Assembly (NCBI GenBank): GCA_028554795.2
Contig: CM068830.1
Location: 112,781,214 to 112,845,213 of the forward strand
Source: Sinohyriopsis cumingii
Lineage: Eukaryota > Mollusca > Bivalvia > Unionida > Unionidae
Direction of reading: 5' to 3'
Length of the DNA stretch: 64,000 nucleotides
The notes below the pieces were generated by a model. That model saw nothing but the letters and a program-made list of their open reading frames with translations. It did no database searches and had not been told where the DNA came from. This document shows, piece after piece, positions 9,409 to 18,949 of this stretch (positions within the stretch are counted from its first letter, which is position 1; every line of letters starts with the position of its first letter). Position numbers and translations under genes: made by a program.

Positions 9409-11998
9409 TTATCTGGTCAATACTTTCTTTACCGACGTCCATGGGGTATTCAAGGGGTATTTCTGTGCTGGAGACGAATTCCGCTTCGTCACCAGACCTA
9501 TCCTCTATCACCGCAACGCATACTACATTCAAAATCCCTTTATCAATCGTTTGTCCAGGTCTCGCTACGTAGAGTTTAAGCATATTGGCATGAAATGTCT
9601 TGGACTTCCCCTCCATATCAATGATATAATCCATTTCGCCTTTCACCTGTCTGACTTCATATGGCCCTTTCCATTGGACTAGCAGCTTGTTGTTATTCGT
9701 TGGGAGAAGTACCAACACTTGATCGCCTACGTCAAATTTTTTACTCCGAGTTCCTCGGTTGTAGTACTTGGCGTACCTACGACTAGATTTCGCGAGTTCG
9801 TCTTGCGCCATTTGACAAGTACTTTCTAATCTTTCGCGCAAATCAACTACGTAATGGTATGTGGTCTGAACTTCTTCGTCCGCGACCTCGTCTGTCCACA
9901 GTTCACGAAGTATGCGCATAGGACCACAAACTGTCCTACCGTACAATAGTTCAAACGGGGAGAAACCCAAGCTTTCCTGAGGAACCTCACGATATGCGAA
10001 CAGAAGGGCGTTCATATATCTATCCCAATCCTTCGGTCTTTCCGCACACATTCTCCGCAACATTTGCTTCAATGTGCCGTTGAATTTCTCGACCAATCCA
10101 TTGCACATAGGATGGTAAGGTGTTGTGCGTAACTGTTTAAGGGACAACAACCTACTAATTTCTGCCATAAGATCTGAGGTGAATTGCGCTCCACAATCCG
10201 TAAGAACCTCTTCGGGCACTCCGACCCTGCTGAACATGTCTACGAGCGCTTCGGCTACACGTTCGGTTTCAATTGATGGCAAAGCTATGGCTTCTGGATA
10301 TCTGGTAGCGTAATCTACCAGTGTCAAGATGTATCGGTTTTTCCGATCTGTATGCGGAAATATTGGTCCTACAATGTCGATGGCTACTCGTTTGAACGGA
10401 GTATCTATCAAGGGCATCTGACCTAACGGTACTCTAGTTACCCTGCCCTTAGAGATCGTCTTCTGGCAAACGTCGCACGAGCGACAGAACCGCGCTATGT
10501 CGCTATTGACGCCAGGCCAATAAAATTCTCTTAATACCCTATCCGTTGTTTTCTTTACGCCTAAATGACCTGCCATACTCGACTCGTGCGCGACCTTTAA
10601 TACATGTGCCCTAAAGTTCTGGGGAACCACTAATTGCAAGAACTTCCTATCCGATGTAGAGTATTCCCTGTACATTAAACCCTTTCGAACAAGGAATTTA
10701 GAGGAACCCCCGTTCTTACACTTTCTCACGGTACCCGTTAATGCCTTCTCAGAGGTTGCACGTAAAGACGCGTCACGTTTTTGCTCATTTTGGAATTCTT
10801 TGCGGGATATATCAGCAATGGCTTCCGGTACTTTTAACTTACGCAAAGGTTTATTTTCCTCCTTTACCTGAGCCCTAGTTTGCACTGCCTGGATGATAGG
10901 GAATCGGAAATCTGCTATGGTTGGGAGTCTAGAACCCGGTACGTTGCCAATCGTCAGTTCATAGATCGGGTTGGCTACGCATAAAGCTTCCACAGTCCCG
11001 GTCAAAAAAGGTGTATCTATCATTATCCTTGCAACTGGAACGTGGTCGATTGTCTGGTCAAGCAACATGCAAGGTGATTTAAACCCAAGCAATTGATCAT
11101 CGCGGACTAAGCTCCGTTTCACGACTACAGTAGTGCATCCCGTGTCTCGTAGAACGGTGACTTCTTGTCCGTTAACAGTGCCGTTTGCGGTCGGCACCCG
11201 TGCCTCTGGAAAAATACACGTGCCGATTGATTGGATCACATCGCGACTGTTCTCTGAACGCACCACCGGTTCACGCACCGCTTTCCGCTTAACTTGCTGG
11301 GAAACATTAAGTTTTCCATTTACCGATCTTCTGCCTCTAATGGCTACCGCTACTTTCTGGACTGGTCCCTTCCGCTTAGGACAATAGTGGGAGATATGAC
11401 CCACTTCCTTGCAAATGAAACATTGCATGTCACTCCGCTTCCCCTGGTTACTCCTACCAGATTTTTCAGGTTCCCTAGGTTTTCTGTCGTTGACCCGATT
11501 CCCACCTTTGACATCTCGCGTGATGACATTCTGCGAACCTCCCCGAGCTTCGGCGAACAAATCCGCCTGTGTGGCCATTTCATGTACATTTGTGAAGGAT
11601 CTTTCCTTCAAGAATAAATATAACTCCTTGCCACAAGTTGTTAACAATTGGTCACGAAGCAAGAAATCGACAAGACCCTCAAATGTCTTGACGACTTTAC
11701 CACATTCCACCCATCGCTGCAAATAATTGCAAGTCCTACTGACGAACTGTGTGAATGTTTCGCCTCTATCTGGTTTACTATACTTAAACTTCTTGCGAAA
11801 CCCTTGCTCGGTTAGTTCATATTTCTTGAGAAGTGCCTCTTTCAACACGGGGTAATTGAGCGAATCGGCCGTGGATAAACGCGAATACACGTCTAACGCT
11901 TTACCTTTCAATAACGCGCTAAGATGGAGCGGCCAATCGTCTTTCTTCCATTTTTGTACCGTAGCATACCTCTCAAACCTATTTAGATAACTATCCAT
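9278..11998 (-). CDS. gag-pol: Gag capsid, zinc knuckle, protease and integrase polyprotein
   Basis: A 906-residue open frame. Residues 1-150 resemble a gypsy-type capsid ('LLKGKALDVYSRL', 29-41). A CCHC zinc knuckle lies at 193-206. The aspartic protease active site is 'DTG' (285-287). Integrase follows: an HHCC zinc domain (His471, His478, Cys508, Cys511), then the core with Asp541, Asp601 and Glu637, giving exact D,D35E spacing, and a GPY-type C-terminal module around 'QWKGPYEV' (775-782). There is no RT between protease and integrase; RT lies downstream in another frame. The first Met is internal to the ancestral Gag: the same frame is open for about 14 codons upstream to 'FEDDKDN', so gag once ran on from the coiled-coil segment at 12.05-12.4 kb. 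The last 30 or so residues are out-of-frame relative to RT homology. Confidence 0.93.
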   Translation of the reverse strand: MDSYLNRFERYATVQKWKKDDWPLHLSALLKGKALDVYSRLSTADSLNYPVLKEALLKKYELTEQGFRKKFKYSKPDRGETFTQFVSRTCNYLQRWVECGKVVKTFEGLVDFLLRDQLLTTCGKELYLFLKERSFTNVHEMATQADLFAEARGGSQNVITRDVKGGNRVNDRKPREPEKSGRSNQGKRSDMQCFICKEVGHISHYCPKRKGPVQKVAVAIRGRRSVNGKLNVSQQVKRKAVREPVVRSENSRDVIQSIGTCIFPEARVPTANGTVNGQEVTVLRDTGCTTVVVKRSLVRDDQLLGFKSPCMLLDQTIDHVPVARIMIDTPFLTGTVEALCVANPIYELTIGNVPGSRLPTIADFRFPIIQAVQTRAQVKEENKPLRKLKVPEAIADISRKEFQNEQKRDASLRATSEKALTGTVRKCKNGGSSKFLVRKGLMYREYSTSDRKFLQLVVPQNFRAHVLKVAHESSMAGHLGVKKTTDRVLREFYWPGVNSDIARFCRSCDVCQKTISKGRVTRVPLGQMPLIDTPFKRVAIDIVGPIFPHTDRKNRYILTLVDYATRYPEAIALPSIETERVAEALVDMFSRVGVPEEVLTDCGAQFTSDLMAEISRLLSLKQLRTTPYHPMCNGLVEKFNGTLKQMLRRMCAERPKDWDRYMNALLFAYREVPQESLGFSPFELLYGRTVCGPMRILRELWTDEVADEEVQTTYHYVVDLRERLESTCQMAQDELAKSSRRYAKYYNRGTRSKKFDVGDQVLVLLPTNNNKLLVQWKGPYEVRQVKGEMDYIIDMEGKSKTFHANMLKLYVARPGQTIDKGILNVVCVAVIEDRSGDEAEFVSSTEIPLEYPMDVGKESIDQINVCPELSEGQRTDYGGFVQISRCVHGQTRLYGSNSTRDQIEYH

Positions 11999-12049
11999 AT
12001 TATCTTTATCGTCTTCAAATGGGGCAATTTTGGACCTCTCAGTTTAACA

Positions 12050-12415
12050 TCATGTTCCCCCTCTTTTTTTAGCTTGCAATAGCTCAGAATTTCTTAGATG
12101 TTCCCTCTGCCGATTTCTATCTTCCCCTTCTAACTTCTCCCTCTCTGCTTCTCTTTCCCATTCTATCCTTTCCCTCTCAGCCTGTTTCTCTAGTTCAATC
12201 TTACCCTTCTCTAATTCTATCATTTCCTTCTGGGTTTCCCTTTTTTCCCTTTCTAATTCCCTCTCTAATAGTTGTTCCCTTTCAAATTTTTCCCTCTCTA
12301 ATTCCCTCTCCTTTAATCTTTGGTCCCTCTCCCGGGCTTGTTCTTCACGAACGAAATTTCTAAGGGACTCCCCCTCATAACCAAACTGTTTCCCCAGTTC
12401 TTTCATAGAAGTCAT
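12050..12415 (-). CDS. gag: Gag N-terminal coiled-coil segment
   Basis: About 121 codons from the ATG at 12415, the first Met that begins a Gag-like sequence (MTSMKELGKQ). The product is almost wholly Glu/Arg/Lys-rich with repeated 'ERELEREK'-like units, predicting a long charged coiled coil. Similar leaders occur in Gag of some metazoan gypsy-like elements. The frame ends at a TGA within a G-run. Between 12060 and 12020 a different frame reads 'HDVKLRGPKLP', after which the original frame resumes with 'FEDDKDNMDSYL'. Two opposite frame changes therefore separate this segment from the capsid. Whether these are decay or sequencing error in homopolymers cannot be judged here. The open frame extends upstream to 12589, but that part is hydrophobic and unlike Gag. 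Confidence 0.75.
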   Translation of the reverse strand: MTSMKELGKQFGYEGESLRNFVREEQARERDQRLKERELEREKFEREQLLERELEREKRETQKEMIELEKGKIELEKQAERERIEWEREAEREKLEGEDRNRQREHLRNSELLQAKKRGGT

Positions 12416-12643
12416 TTCAAAAGTTTGGTGGTGACCAACCTTAAAGTGCAGTTTTATACAAACCACGTAATTACCACAAACCGTATTTTCTTTCACGAAA
12501 TGCAACAAAAATATTAAATACAAAAAATAACGTAAAATTAGGTATCTACCTAACCTTGGTGCTTTGTCAAACGCATCTGAAACACACAAAAAGCATACAA
12601 ATATAATAAAACAATTTCAGTGCTCTGTTATATCCGAAATGAT

Positions 12644-12659
12644 CCCACTTCTGACACCA
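12644..12659 (-). other. Primer-binding site
   Basis: On the minus strand TGGTGTCAGAAGTGGG lies two bases inside the 5' LTR end. It begins with TGG, complementary to the CCA end of a tRNA, as in most LTR elements. I do not assign the primer tRNA. Confidence 0.75.
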
Positions 12660-12661
12660 TT

Positions 12662-13782
12662 TGTAACAAGATAACCGGGTGGGATATTTCGGATTAACAA
12701 CAGAACACGTTTTGACGACACAGATATATGGTTTAATGTGGCGATTTATATGAGTAGTGGATGATGAAGATGTGTGCGTATTTATAATCCAAATATTGGA
12801 TCTATTTAACAAAAAACGCACAGTTTCAAAGATGAAAAAAATATACAAATAAATTTAGGTCAGTAACCCTAAACACAGGATAAATGACTTCACAAATGAT
12901 TCAATAATGGAAAGATGAATATAGTTCACTCAAATAGTAAACAATGTAAGTCTTTACACATAGTAAAAAATGTATTCGCTCAGGTAGCGAAATTATGTCA
13001 CTAAACAAGAACGGATATACAATCTATCCTTCCAGTCCTGAATAATACCCTGGGTCTTACTAACCCAAAATTAGCATACAGCTAAAAATACATGTGTGGA
13101 GATGCACTCCGTCACCCGTGCACCTTATCCGCTCCACAGCTCCTCTGAATCAATTTCACAACCAATATAGACTCCGGACCCTCGGAATACTATGATCACT
13201 TGAAACATTAGACCCTCCGGATACTTGAAATATTAGACCCTCCGGACCCCCTGGTCCTTTGACGGCTCTACAACTGGGTCACCTTAGTCACTCTTGACAT
13301 TCCGGACGCTAGACATTAGACGCTCCGGCACCTTAAACGCTCCGGACACACGGACGTTTCTACCCTCTGACAACACCGGACACCCCGGATATTCCTACCA
13401 TCAAAAACTCAGCTGAAAATATACCCGATACAGTGTACTAAACTTGTTACAGACATAACGTAAGGACGTTATACGTGGTAAGTTAAAAAGATTATATTAT
13501 AATGGCAATTACAAAACAGAGGTTCAATAGTAAACCTAACCCTGCTTGATAAGACAATAGTAAACAATTCTTTTAAAAAATGTAGCTTTACATTACCAAT
13601 ATAAGTCCTGCACTACGTCGCAACAAGAATAAAAAATGCACGCATTATGGTGTGTAACGAAAACTATAACAAACATGCAAAGGCAAATATGGTAATACAC
13701 TAGTTATCACTTAAAACCCAAAACATTACCTACCCCTACAGCTGGAGTTGTGCGAATCCTTTTAGCAGGCCGCTTGCTGACA
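12662..13782 (-). repeat. 5' long terminal repeat, about 1.12 kb
   Basis: On the minus strand it begins TGTCAGCAAG and ends CTTGTTACA, giving the usual TG...CA ends, and abuts the primer-binding site. A TATA-like box (ATTATAAATA, about 12778-12787) lies about 120 bp before the inner end. The middle part (13150-13390) has many TCCGGA or near-TCCGGA motifs. No second full copy exists in the window, so the boundaries rest on the TG/CA ends, the primer-binding site and the inverted fragment at 7818. Confidence 0.75.
12775..12790 (-). promoter_or_regulatory. Candidate TATA box of the LTR promoter
   Basis: Minus-strand ATTATAAATACGCACAC in the inner part of the LTR. It fits a Pol II core promoter by sequence and position only. 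Confidence 0.4.
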
Positions 13783-14780
13783 AAACCATTAGTATTGTAA
13801 AGGTCCTTTACATGTAGTAACGTATTTATACCTTTAGAATTTTCGTTATTCTTTATCAAAGGCACCTTGCACGTGTGGCACAGGACGAATCGTACTCACG
13901 ATTTCGAAATACAATAGACCCTGATATAATCACCCTCGGGCATCGTTGTACAGCGAAAAGGAACGAAACCCGAGTACATGTATTTAATTAACAACCTTTA
14001 CACCATTCCGTGACATATATCAATGAAATAATTTTGCTATCTTAGAAGGAAACTATATACATTTAGAACAGAGATGATATAAGAAACTTACGCAAGGGTA
14101 GTCGACATCTGTTGTGAGAAATAAATCTTTTTTTTATAAATAACACATAACAGTTATCAAATTATAGATTCAGAAATGGATTTAAATGCATAATGCAATA
14201 TACAATATCGTGATAAATGTTGTCTTTCTTATGTTAGAGATATTTGTTAGATGGCATGCATACTTTACCGTTTGACTATAATAACTTGCAAGTTGATCTA
14301 GACCATTGGGAGTCTAGCTAGTCTTTTTCATGCCCTTTAATGCAATGGATATTCCAACCTCATTGAAGTTCATTTCCGTTGTTTTCTTTTAATTTGCTAG
14401 ATACTTTATCCACAAGATTTGAAGGTACCACATCATTTTAATTTAAAAACATCAAAGAAAAGACTATTCTAGATCTGACACATTGATGAAGATTATGAAC
14501 GACCGAGTTATACTTTTGTACTGTTACCCATACATATGTATCCTGATGCCTACCACTAAACGCAAGCTTTTATTGAGTTCGTTGCTTTCTAGTTTTTATC
14601 AATATTCTCACATGATCTATGAGAATCTAAGTAAAACTTTTCTGGTATTCGCTAATGAGTAACTCTAACAATTCATTTAATTTATTATTAGAATGTATTA
14701 GAGTTACAGTGTTGTCTCTAAAAATACAATTTATTTTGTGTCTTATAGTACATAAGATATATAAGTAGTATATTGATAAA
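13783..14780. other. Non-coding spacer between two mobile elements
   Basis: No gene, RNA or repeat recognised between the LTR element and the left end of the Polinton. Confidence 0.4.
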
Positions 14781-14818
14781 GGGTTCTGGCTCTCCAAGCT
14801 CTCTGCGTGAGCTAGGCG

Positions 14819-14853
14819 AGTGAATCCCTTATGAATCTATACTAATAGGGTGT
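14819..14853 (+). repeat. Left terminal inverted repeat of Polinton 1
   Basis: AGTGAATCCC...ATCTATA...TAGGGTGT matches the reverse complement of 25038-25072 with a few mismatches and a small indel. A 'GTTCTGGCT' motif just outside (14782) also recurs just inside the right end, so the exact border is uncertain. Confidence 0.65.
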
Positions 14854-14959
14854 TTGGTGTTTTCCACTTGTGTGATCGATGATGGCTCTAGCTCGCTGCG
14901 TTTTGTCTGGTACTGAGTTATAGATGCCCGTGTGCGAGTGTGTGAATTGCATTTCGTAA

Positions 14960-16560
14960 ATATCTTTGAAGTTTTCACAACAGCTAGTCTGTATCGGTCA
15001 TGAGCCACGTGGCTTTGCCTTTGTATTACATTTTGATACAGTCGTAGGGAAACTGTTACACGGGCATTTGAAGATATCAGTGACGGCCGCAGGTTTCTGG
15101 ATTCGAGAGCGACGACCTCTTTGTAAAAATTCTCGTGTGTAGAAAGGCATCATTTGCAATAAATTTATCTTGTCATCGCACATCATTGACGATTTCTAAT
15201 TTGTTCGGCGTCTGTTGTTTCACATGGTGTTTCCGAACACGCTATTGTTCATAAGTTTGGAGACATTTTACCAAAGTCTATATTGGCTATTGTCTTGTTG
15301 TGTCGTGTTGAAGTCGACGTAGGATTTCATCTACAGTGACTGACGAAACTTGAGTGCGCGATGAACTTTATCGACAACGAGTCCGTGTTGGAGAGCGTGT
15401 CAACTTGTACTTGGATTTGTTCGCGAGATTTGGTACAAGGTTTTTACTTTTTCGTCTCCGAGTTATAACTTATGTTTTTCTCAATTGTTGCTGAGAAAAC
15501 AAGTCATTGGTGAACGAGGACGTGTCAAGCACAGAACGGATAATTGTTGTGATCGTCTTTGAGATGCTGTGGATCAGTGAGATCGACTTCGACATAATAT
15601 CTCCATCCCTCATTGTATCCAACTTATTTTTCCTTGATGAATTGCTAACCGGTGATCCACTGAAAATCTCCAACGGGAAGTGGTTGTGACATAGCCCAGT
15701 CATAGAAGTTGTTTACGATAAATTAGATGATCTACGTGTATGGCTTTGTGGGATTGTATGATGACATGTGTTTTGTTTATTTTTTTGGCGATGGAATGTT
15801 TTTGTGTAACAAAGGACATTCTCCCAAGAATCATTTGCTCGTTGAACATGAACATGTCCGGATCGGTAAAGAGTTAAAGTTGGACTTGATCCCCGATGGG
15901 AAATACCAGGGTTGGTCCGGTTGGTAATGATCCAAACACGTGTGTCTGAAATGGTCGAGTAAGTCCGCTAGCATGAGTACGTCCGTTTTGAGATACATTC
16001 CTAGCTCGCTGGTGTTCATCATTGGTGGTTTCAGAGAGATTATGTGTGAGTAAAAGGTGTCATTTTGCGGCAGTGATGTTTCATCAAATCTCGACCACGC
16101 ATTGTTGTACTAGTAGGGATAAATTCATTTTTCTGGAGTAGTTTTCATTTTTAGGATCGTCTTCATCGAGATGAGTAAAGGTTCAGCATGTGTTAGCAAA
16201 TTTTATGCTCTATGTAGTGTGATCGTCATAACCGGCTGAAGTCTGTGATGTACAAGAAATGGTTTAGGTAATAACGTAAATTGATACTGTGTTGTGAGGC
16301 CGTTTTGGATACCAGTACTGAATAGGCCACAAACTGTTTATCGCCATCTTTCTTTACATTGAGTGCACAAACGTTGACTGATAATTCATCGTTGAGCGCT
16401 TCAAGTTTAGTTACATCTTTTACCACCGCCGAAAAGATTAAACAGGTGTTTTTGATGGTATGAAAATACGGCATGTACTTGGAGACGCGATTGACATTGC
16501 CCTCTGCTCAGATCGGTGATGTAAGGAATGTTGTTGCGCCAGAACAAGAACAAAACACCT
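14960..16560 (-). pseudogene. Polinton protein-primed DNA polymerase B (broken)
   Basis: Fragments of a family B polymerase in the correct order on the minus strand, split over frames by stops and indels. 16226-16474 holds an N-terminal part ending 'YITDFSRL'. 15900-16000 has 'YLKTDVLMLADLL', typical of Maverick polymerases. 15840-15872 has 'TDPDMFMF'. About 15530-15601 has 'YYVEVDL' and the following His/Pro-rich segment of the palm. About 15300-15400 has 'DKVHRALKF' and 'SYVDFNT'. 15223-15262 carries motif B-like 'KLMNNSVFGNTM'. The downstream catalytic YxDTDS motif is not found before the element end, so the 3' part is deleted. In an active element this enzyme would replicate the element with a protein primer. 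At least five in-frame stops make it a pseudogene. Confidence 0.85.
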
Positions 16561-17141
16561 GCCGAATTTATCGAAGAAGGTCCCACTATAATTCGAGAAC
16601 ACCCTATAGCGTTTGCTGCAGAAGAATACCCATCTCGTCATGACCTATTAGAACCAGAGACCGCCGATGTTACCCCCTAAAAATGGACTTGTTTTGTAAA
16701 TCAAGAGAAGCATGGTATAACTAAAATCAGTGGTGAATATGAGGTATAAAAAATAATTTGAAAAGCAAGTCGATGAAGCTAGAATAATGCCATTACCTGG
16801 AGATATCTTATCGTCCGAAAACATACCATTCAGACCACCGCATAGTGAGGAAGAATGAGCAGCCGGAAGTGGCCTTGCTATTCGCGATCAATGTCAGCGA
16901 TTCAGGATAAAATTTGTCCAAATAATATCCTCCCTGATGTTGACCGACTAGAAAATTTTAATTGATGAAAGACGAGCCGGCAATGATTCCCACGAAATCA
17001 TCAATGAAGCAGCTGATATTTGTCGACGTTTATATAATGGCGGCGCCATGGACATCAACGTATATCGGGCTCTGATGATCGATTAAATTACCGACTATTA
17101 TTACTGTGACTAATCAGTTATGTCGGCGATAACAAAATAAC

Positions 17142-17580
17142 ATGGTTATGCACAATACCCAACGTGAATCTGAAAATCTCAGAGTCATAAATTCAGGATT
17201 ACCGGTTTATATCGCTATCGACGGGGATGAACTCGGCGAAGTTATTCGCTGTTTATTTAGAAGGATGGTCCTCAAAGTTATTCCGATTGCAAAACAATTA
17301 GGCATGAAAACGGTCAAAGTTGTTTGTGATTAGGGCAATAGCACTGTTTGTGATGTTGCTGGTGAAGTACAGTCGGTGATCAAAGAGAGGCTCTTAAGAT
17401 TAGTACGACGAAAAGCTCAGCAGATTCCAATAAATCTGCCCAGCATCGAAGTAATGTCAGCAAGTGTTAATAAAATAATAAATTAAGCTGAAAATGAGCG
17501 GTTGAAAGATATAGCTGGTGGGCAATCTCTGACAAAGCAAGCCGCAGACGAGACCCTAAAAATATAACTGTAAACCTAAT
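17142..17580 (+). pseudogene. Polinton minor-capsid-like small basic protein (broken)
   Basis: An open segment from an ATG at 17142 contains 'DELGEVIRCLFRRMVLKVIP' followed by 'AKQLGMKTVKV'. A TAG interrupts at about 17331, after which the frame continues with 'VQSVIKERL' and 'ADETLKI'. Polintons of many invertebrates encode a small protein with a glycine/arginine-rich start, an 'LFRR...P' helix and a lysine-rich tail just upstream of the capsid-like gene. Length, pattern and position here agree. It is compared in the literature with adenoviral minor core/capsid proteins; that function is inferred. Several stops show it is inactive. Confidence 0.6.
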
Positions 17581-17859
17581 AGCGGGTAGTGGTCTGGCCC
17601 GTCGTAGTCGGCGAATCTGATCGGTGGCCAAGATACGACCAGGTATTCTTTGCTTGCCGAGGCATTTATTGAAGTTTAGGTTAGACTTTGAGAGATATAA
17701 CTCAATACGCTGAAGGTGACAAATGTGGATTCGTTAATAATGTTTTATGACATTATTCGAAAGTATCGTGTTTATGATTGAAAGTAGACAAATCCATGTA
17801 TGAAAAAATGACGTCGACGTTGCTACGACGTTACTCGTTCGTGCAAGATATTCCGATGA

Positions 17860-18860
17860 CAATTCAAAGTCTGCTGTTCCGCCAATGATGTTCTCAAATG
17901 AGATTATTGACCACTCTGACCATGTACATTATAACGTAGGACGACCAATAAATCATGCCAACACCGCTGATGCCAACGTTGCCCCAGTAGTCACCTCCGT
18001 TAACAGAAAATTTAACCTGGAATTTGCAGCACGTCGATCTGAAATGGATCCTTAAGGTAGATTCAGTTGTGTGATACCGCTGTCAGATATCGTCGGATTC
18101 TGCAGAAGTGTTAGAAAAGTTTTCTTTGTGGTCAAACATATGGTTAAGTTAGTTCTAAAGTACACTGACAACGATGCAATTTGGCGAGATAATACTGCAA
18201 ATGGAGGTAAAGTAATACTAACAAAACTTGCTCTGTGCATGTCAGCAAAGGCTCCATCGCTCACATAAGAGGCGCGGTTGTTATCGTTCATGGTTTGTGG
18301 TGGTAAGTCAATTTTGTCGTGTCTGAGCATGACCACAGACTCATTTACAAACACAGCAAATTAATTTGCGTGACATAGCATCTCATCAGGGAATTTCATC
18401 ACCACGAGATATATTCGTTGCGTCTGAAGGTAACACAAGATTAGAAAATCAAGAAAGACAACCAATGGTGTTTGACAGATTAGCGATGTCGACGGATTCA
18501 CTGAGAATAAACAAACATCAGGAACCATCTGAAGACATAATTCAGACTGTCGAAAGAAAAAAAACACAAAAAAACACAGAAACACTGGCATGTCATATTC
18601 TGACGAGATTCATTTGCCGGGATCAGAATGTTGATTCTGCTTTGTATCTCAGCCTGATTACTCATTGCTGTATCCAATCTATTCCTTTTCGTTGGAACAC
18701 CTGGATTTGTTCAGACAATCTGTCGTTCATAAGCACGTGAGAGCTAATGTTAATGATATACTGGCCGGTCCTGGTGGTTACAGAGCAATCGATGTCATAC
18801 TGTCAGAATAAGCAATGCTGCTTGAAGGCTTTGGTAGATGAATGAGAGTCATAGATGCGC
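17860..18860 (+). pseudogene. Polinton capsid-like structural protein (broken)
   Basis: Ordered fragments of a structural protein found in many invertebrate Polintons. 17870-18052 includes 'SVNRKFNLEFAARR'. After a TAA the frame gives 'IPLSDIVGFCRSVRKVFF' and 'DNDAIWRDN' with 'GGKVILTKLALCM' (18071-18260). A shifted frame then gives 'PRDIFVASEGNT' and 'RQPMVFDRLAMSTDSLRIN' (about 18400-18520), and another gives 'YPIYSFSLEHLDLFRQSV' with a closing region near 18700-18860. The order and spacing fit one protein of roughly 330 residues, interrupted by at least four stops and three frame changes. It follows the minor-capsid-like gene directly. The exact virion role (major capsid, penton or other) is not resolved by eye. 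Confidence 0.65.
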
Positions 18861-18949
18861 CTGTAGAAAACATGTAAATCTTTTCCAAACATGTAATTAG
18901 ATCATTCATATTATTATAATGTGATATCATCAAATCAACGTTACTCTGA

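Larger units (their letters stand above)
7818..13782 (-). mobile_element. Ty3/gypsy-like LTR retrotransposon with integrase upstream of RT (Gmr1-like order)
   Basis: A nearly complete LTR retrotransposon read on the minus strand. In transcription order it has a 1.1-kb 5' LTR, a primer-binding site, a charged coiled-coil gag segment, gag capsid with one zinc knuckle, protease, integrase, reverse transcriptase, RNase H, a polypurine tract and a degenerate 3' end. RT and RNase H are of gypsy type, yet integrase precedes RT. That order is known for the Gmr1 group of fish and other deuterostomes and for Ty1/copia. The element is damaged: gag changes frame twice near 12.02-12.06 kb, pol changes frame near 9.38 kb, and the 3' LTR is replaced by a 91-bp inverted, deleted copy of the LTR start. 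I see no target-site duplication. It is probably not autonomous as it stands. Confidence 0.9.

Noticed and set aside
11133-11726. Several plus-strand open frames of 80-107 codons
   Set aside because: Shadows of the gag-pol reading frame on the minus strand.
7818-13782. DNA transposon with terminal inverted repeats around the gag-pol genes
   Set aside because: The inverted matches are pieces of an LTR. The interior has a primer-binding site, polypurine tract, RT and RNase H, which define an LTR retrotransposon.
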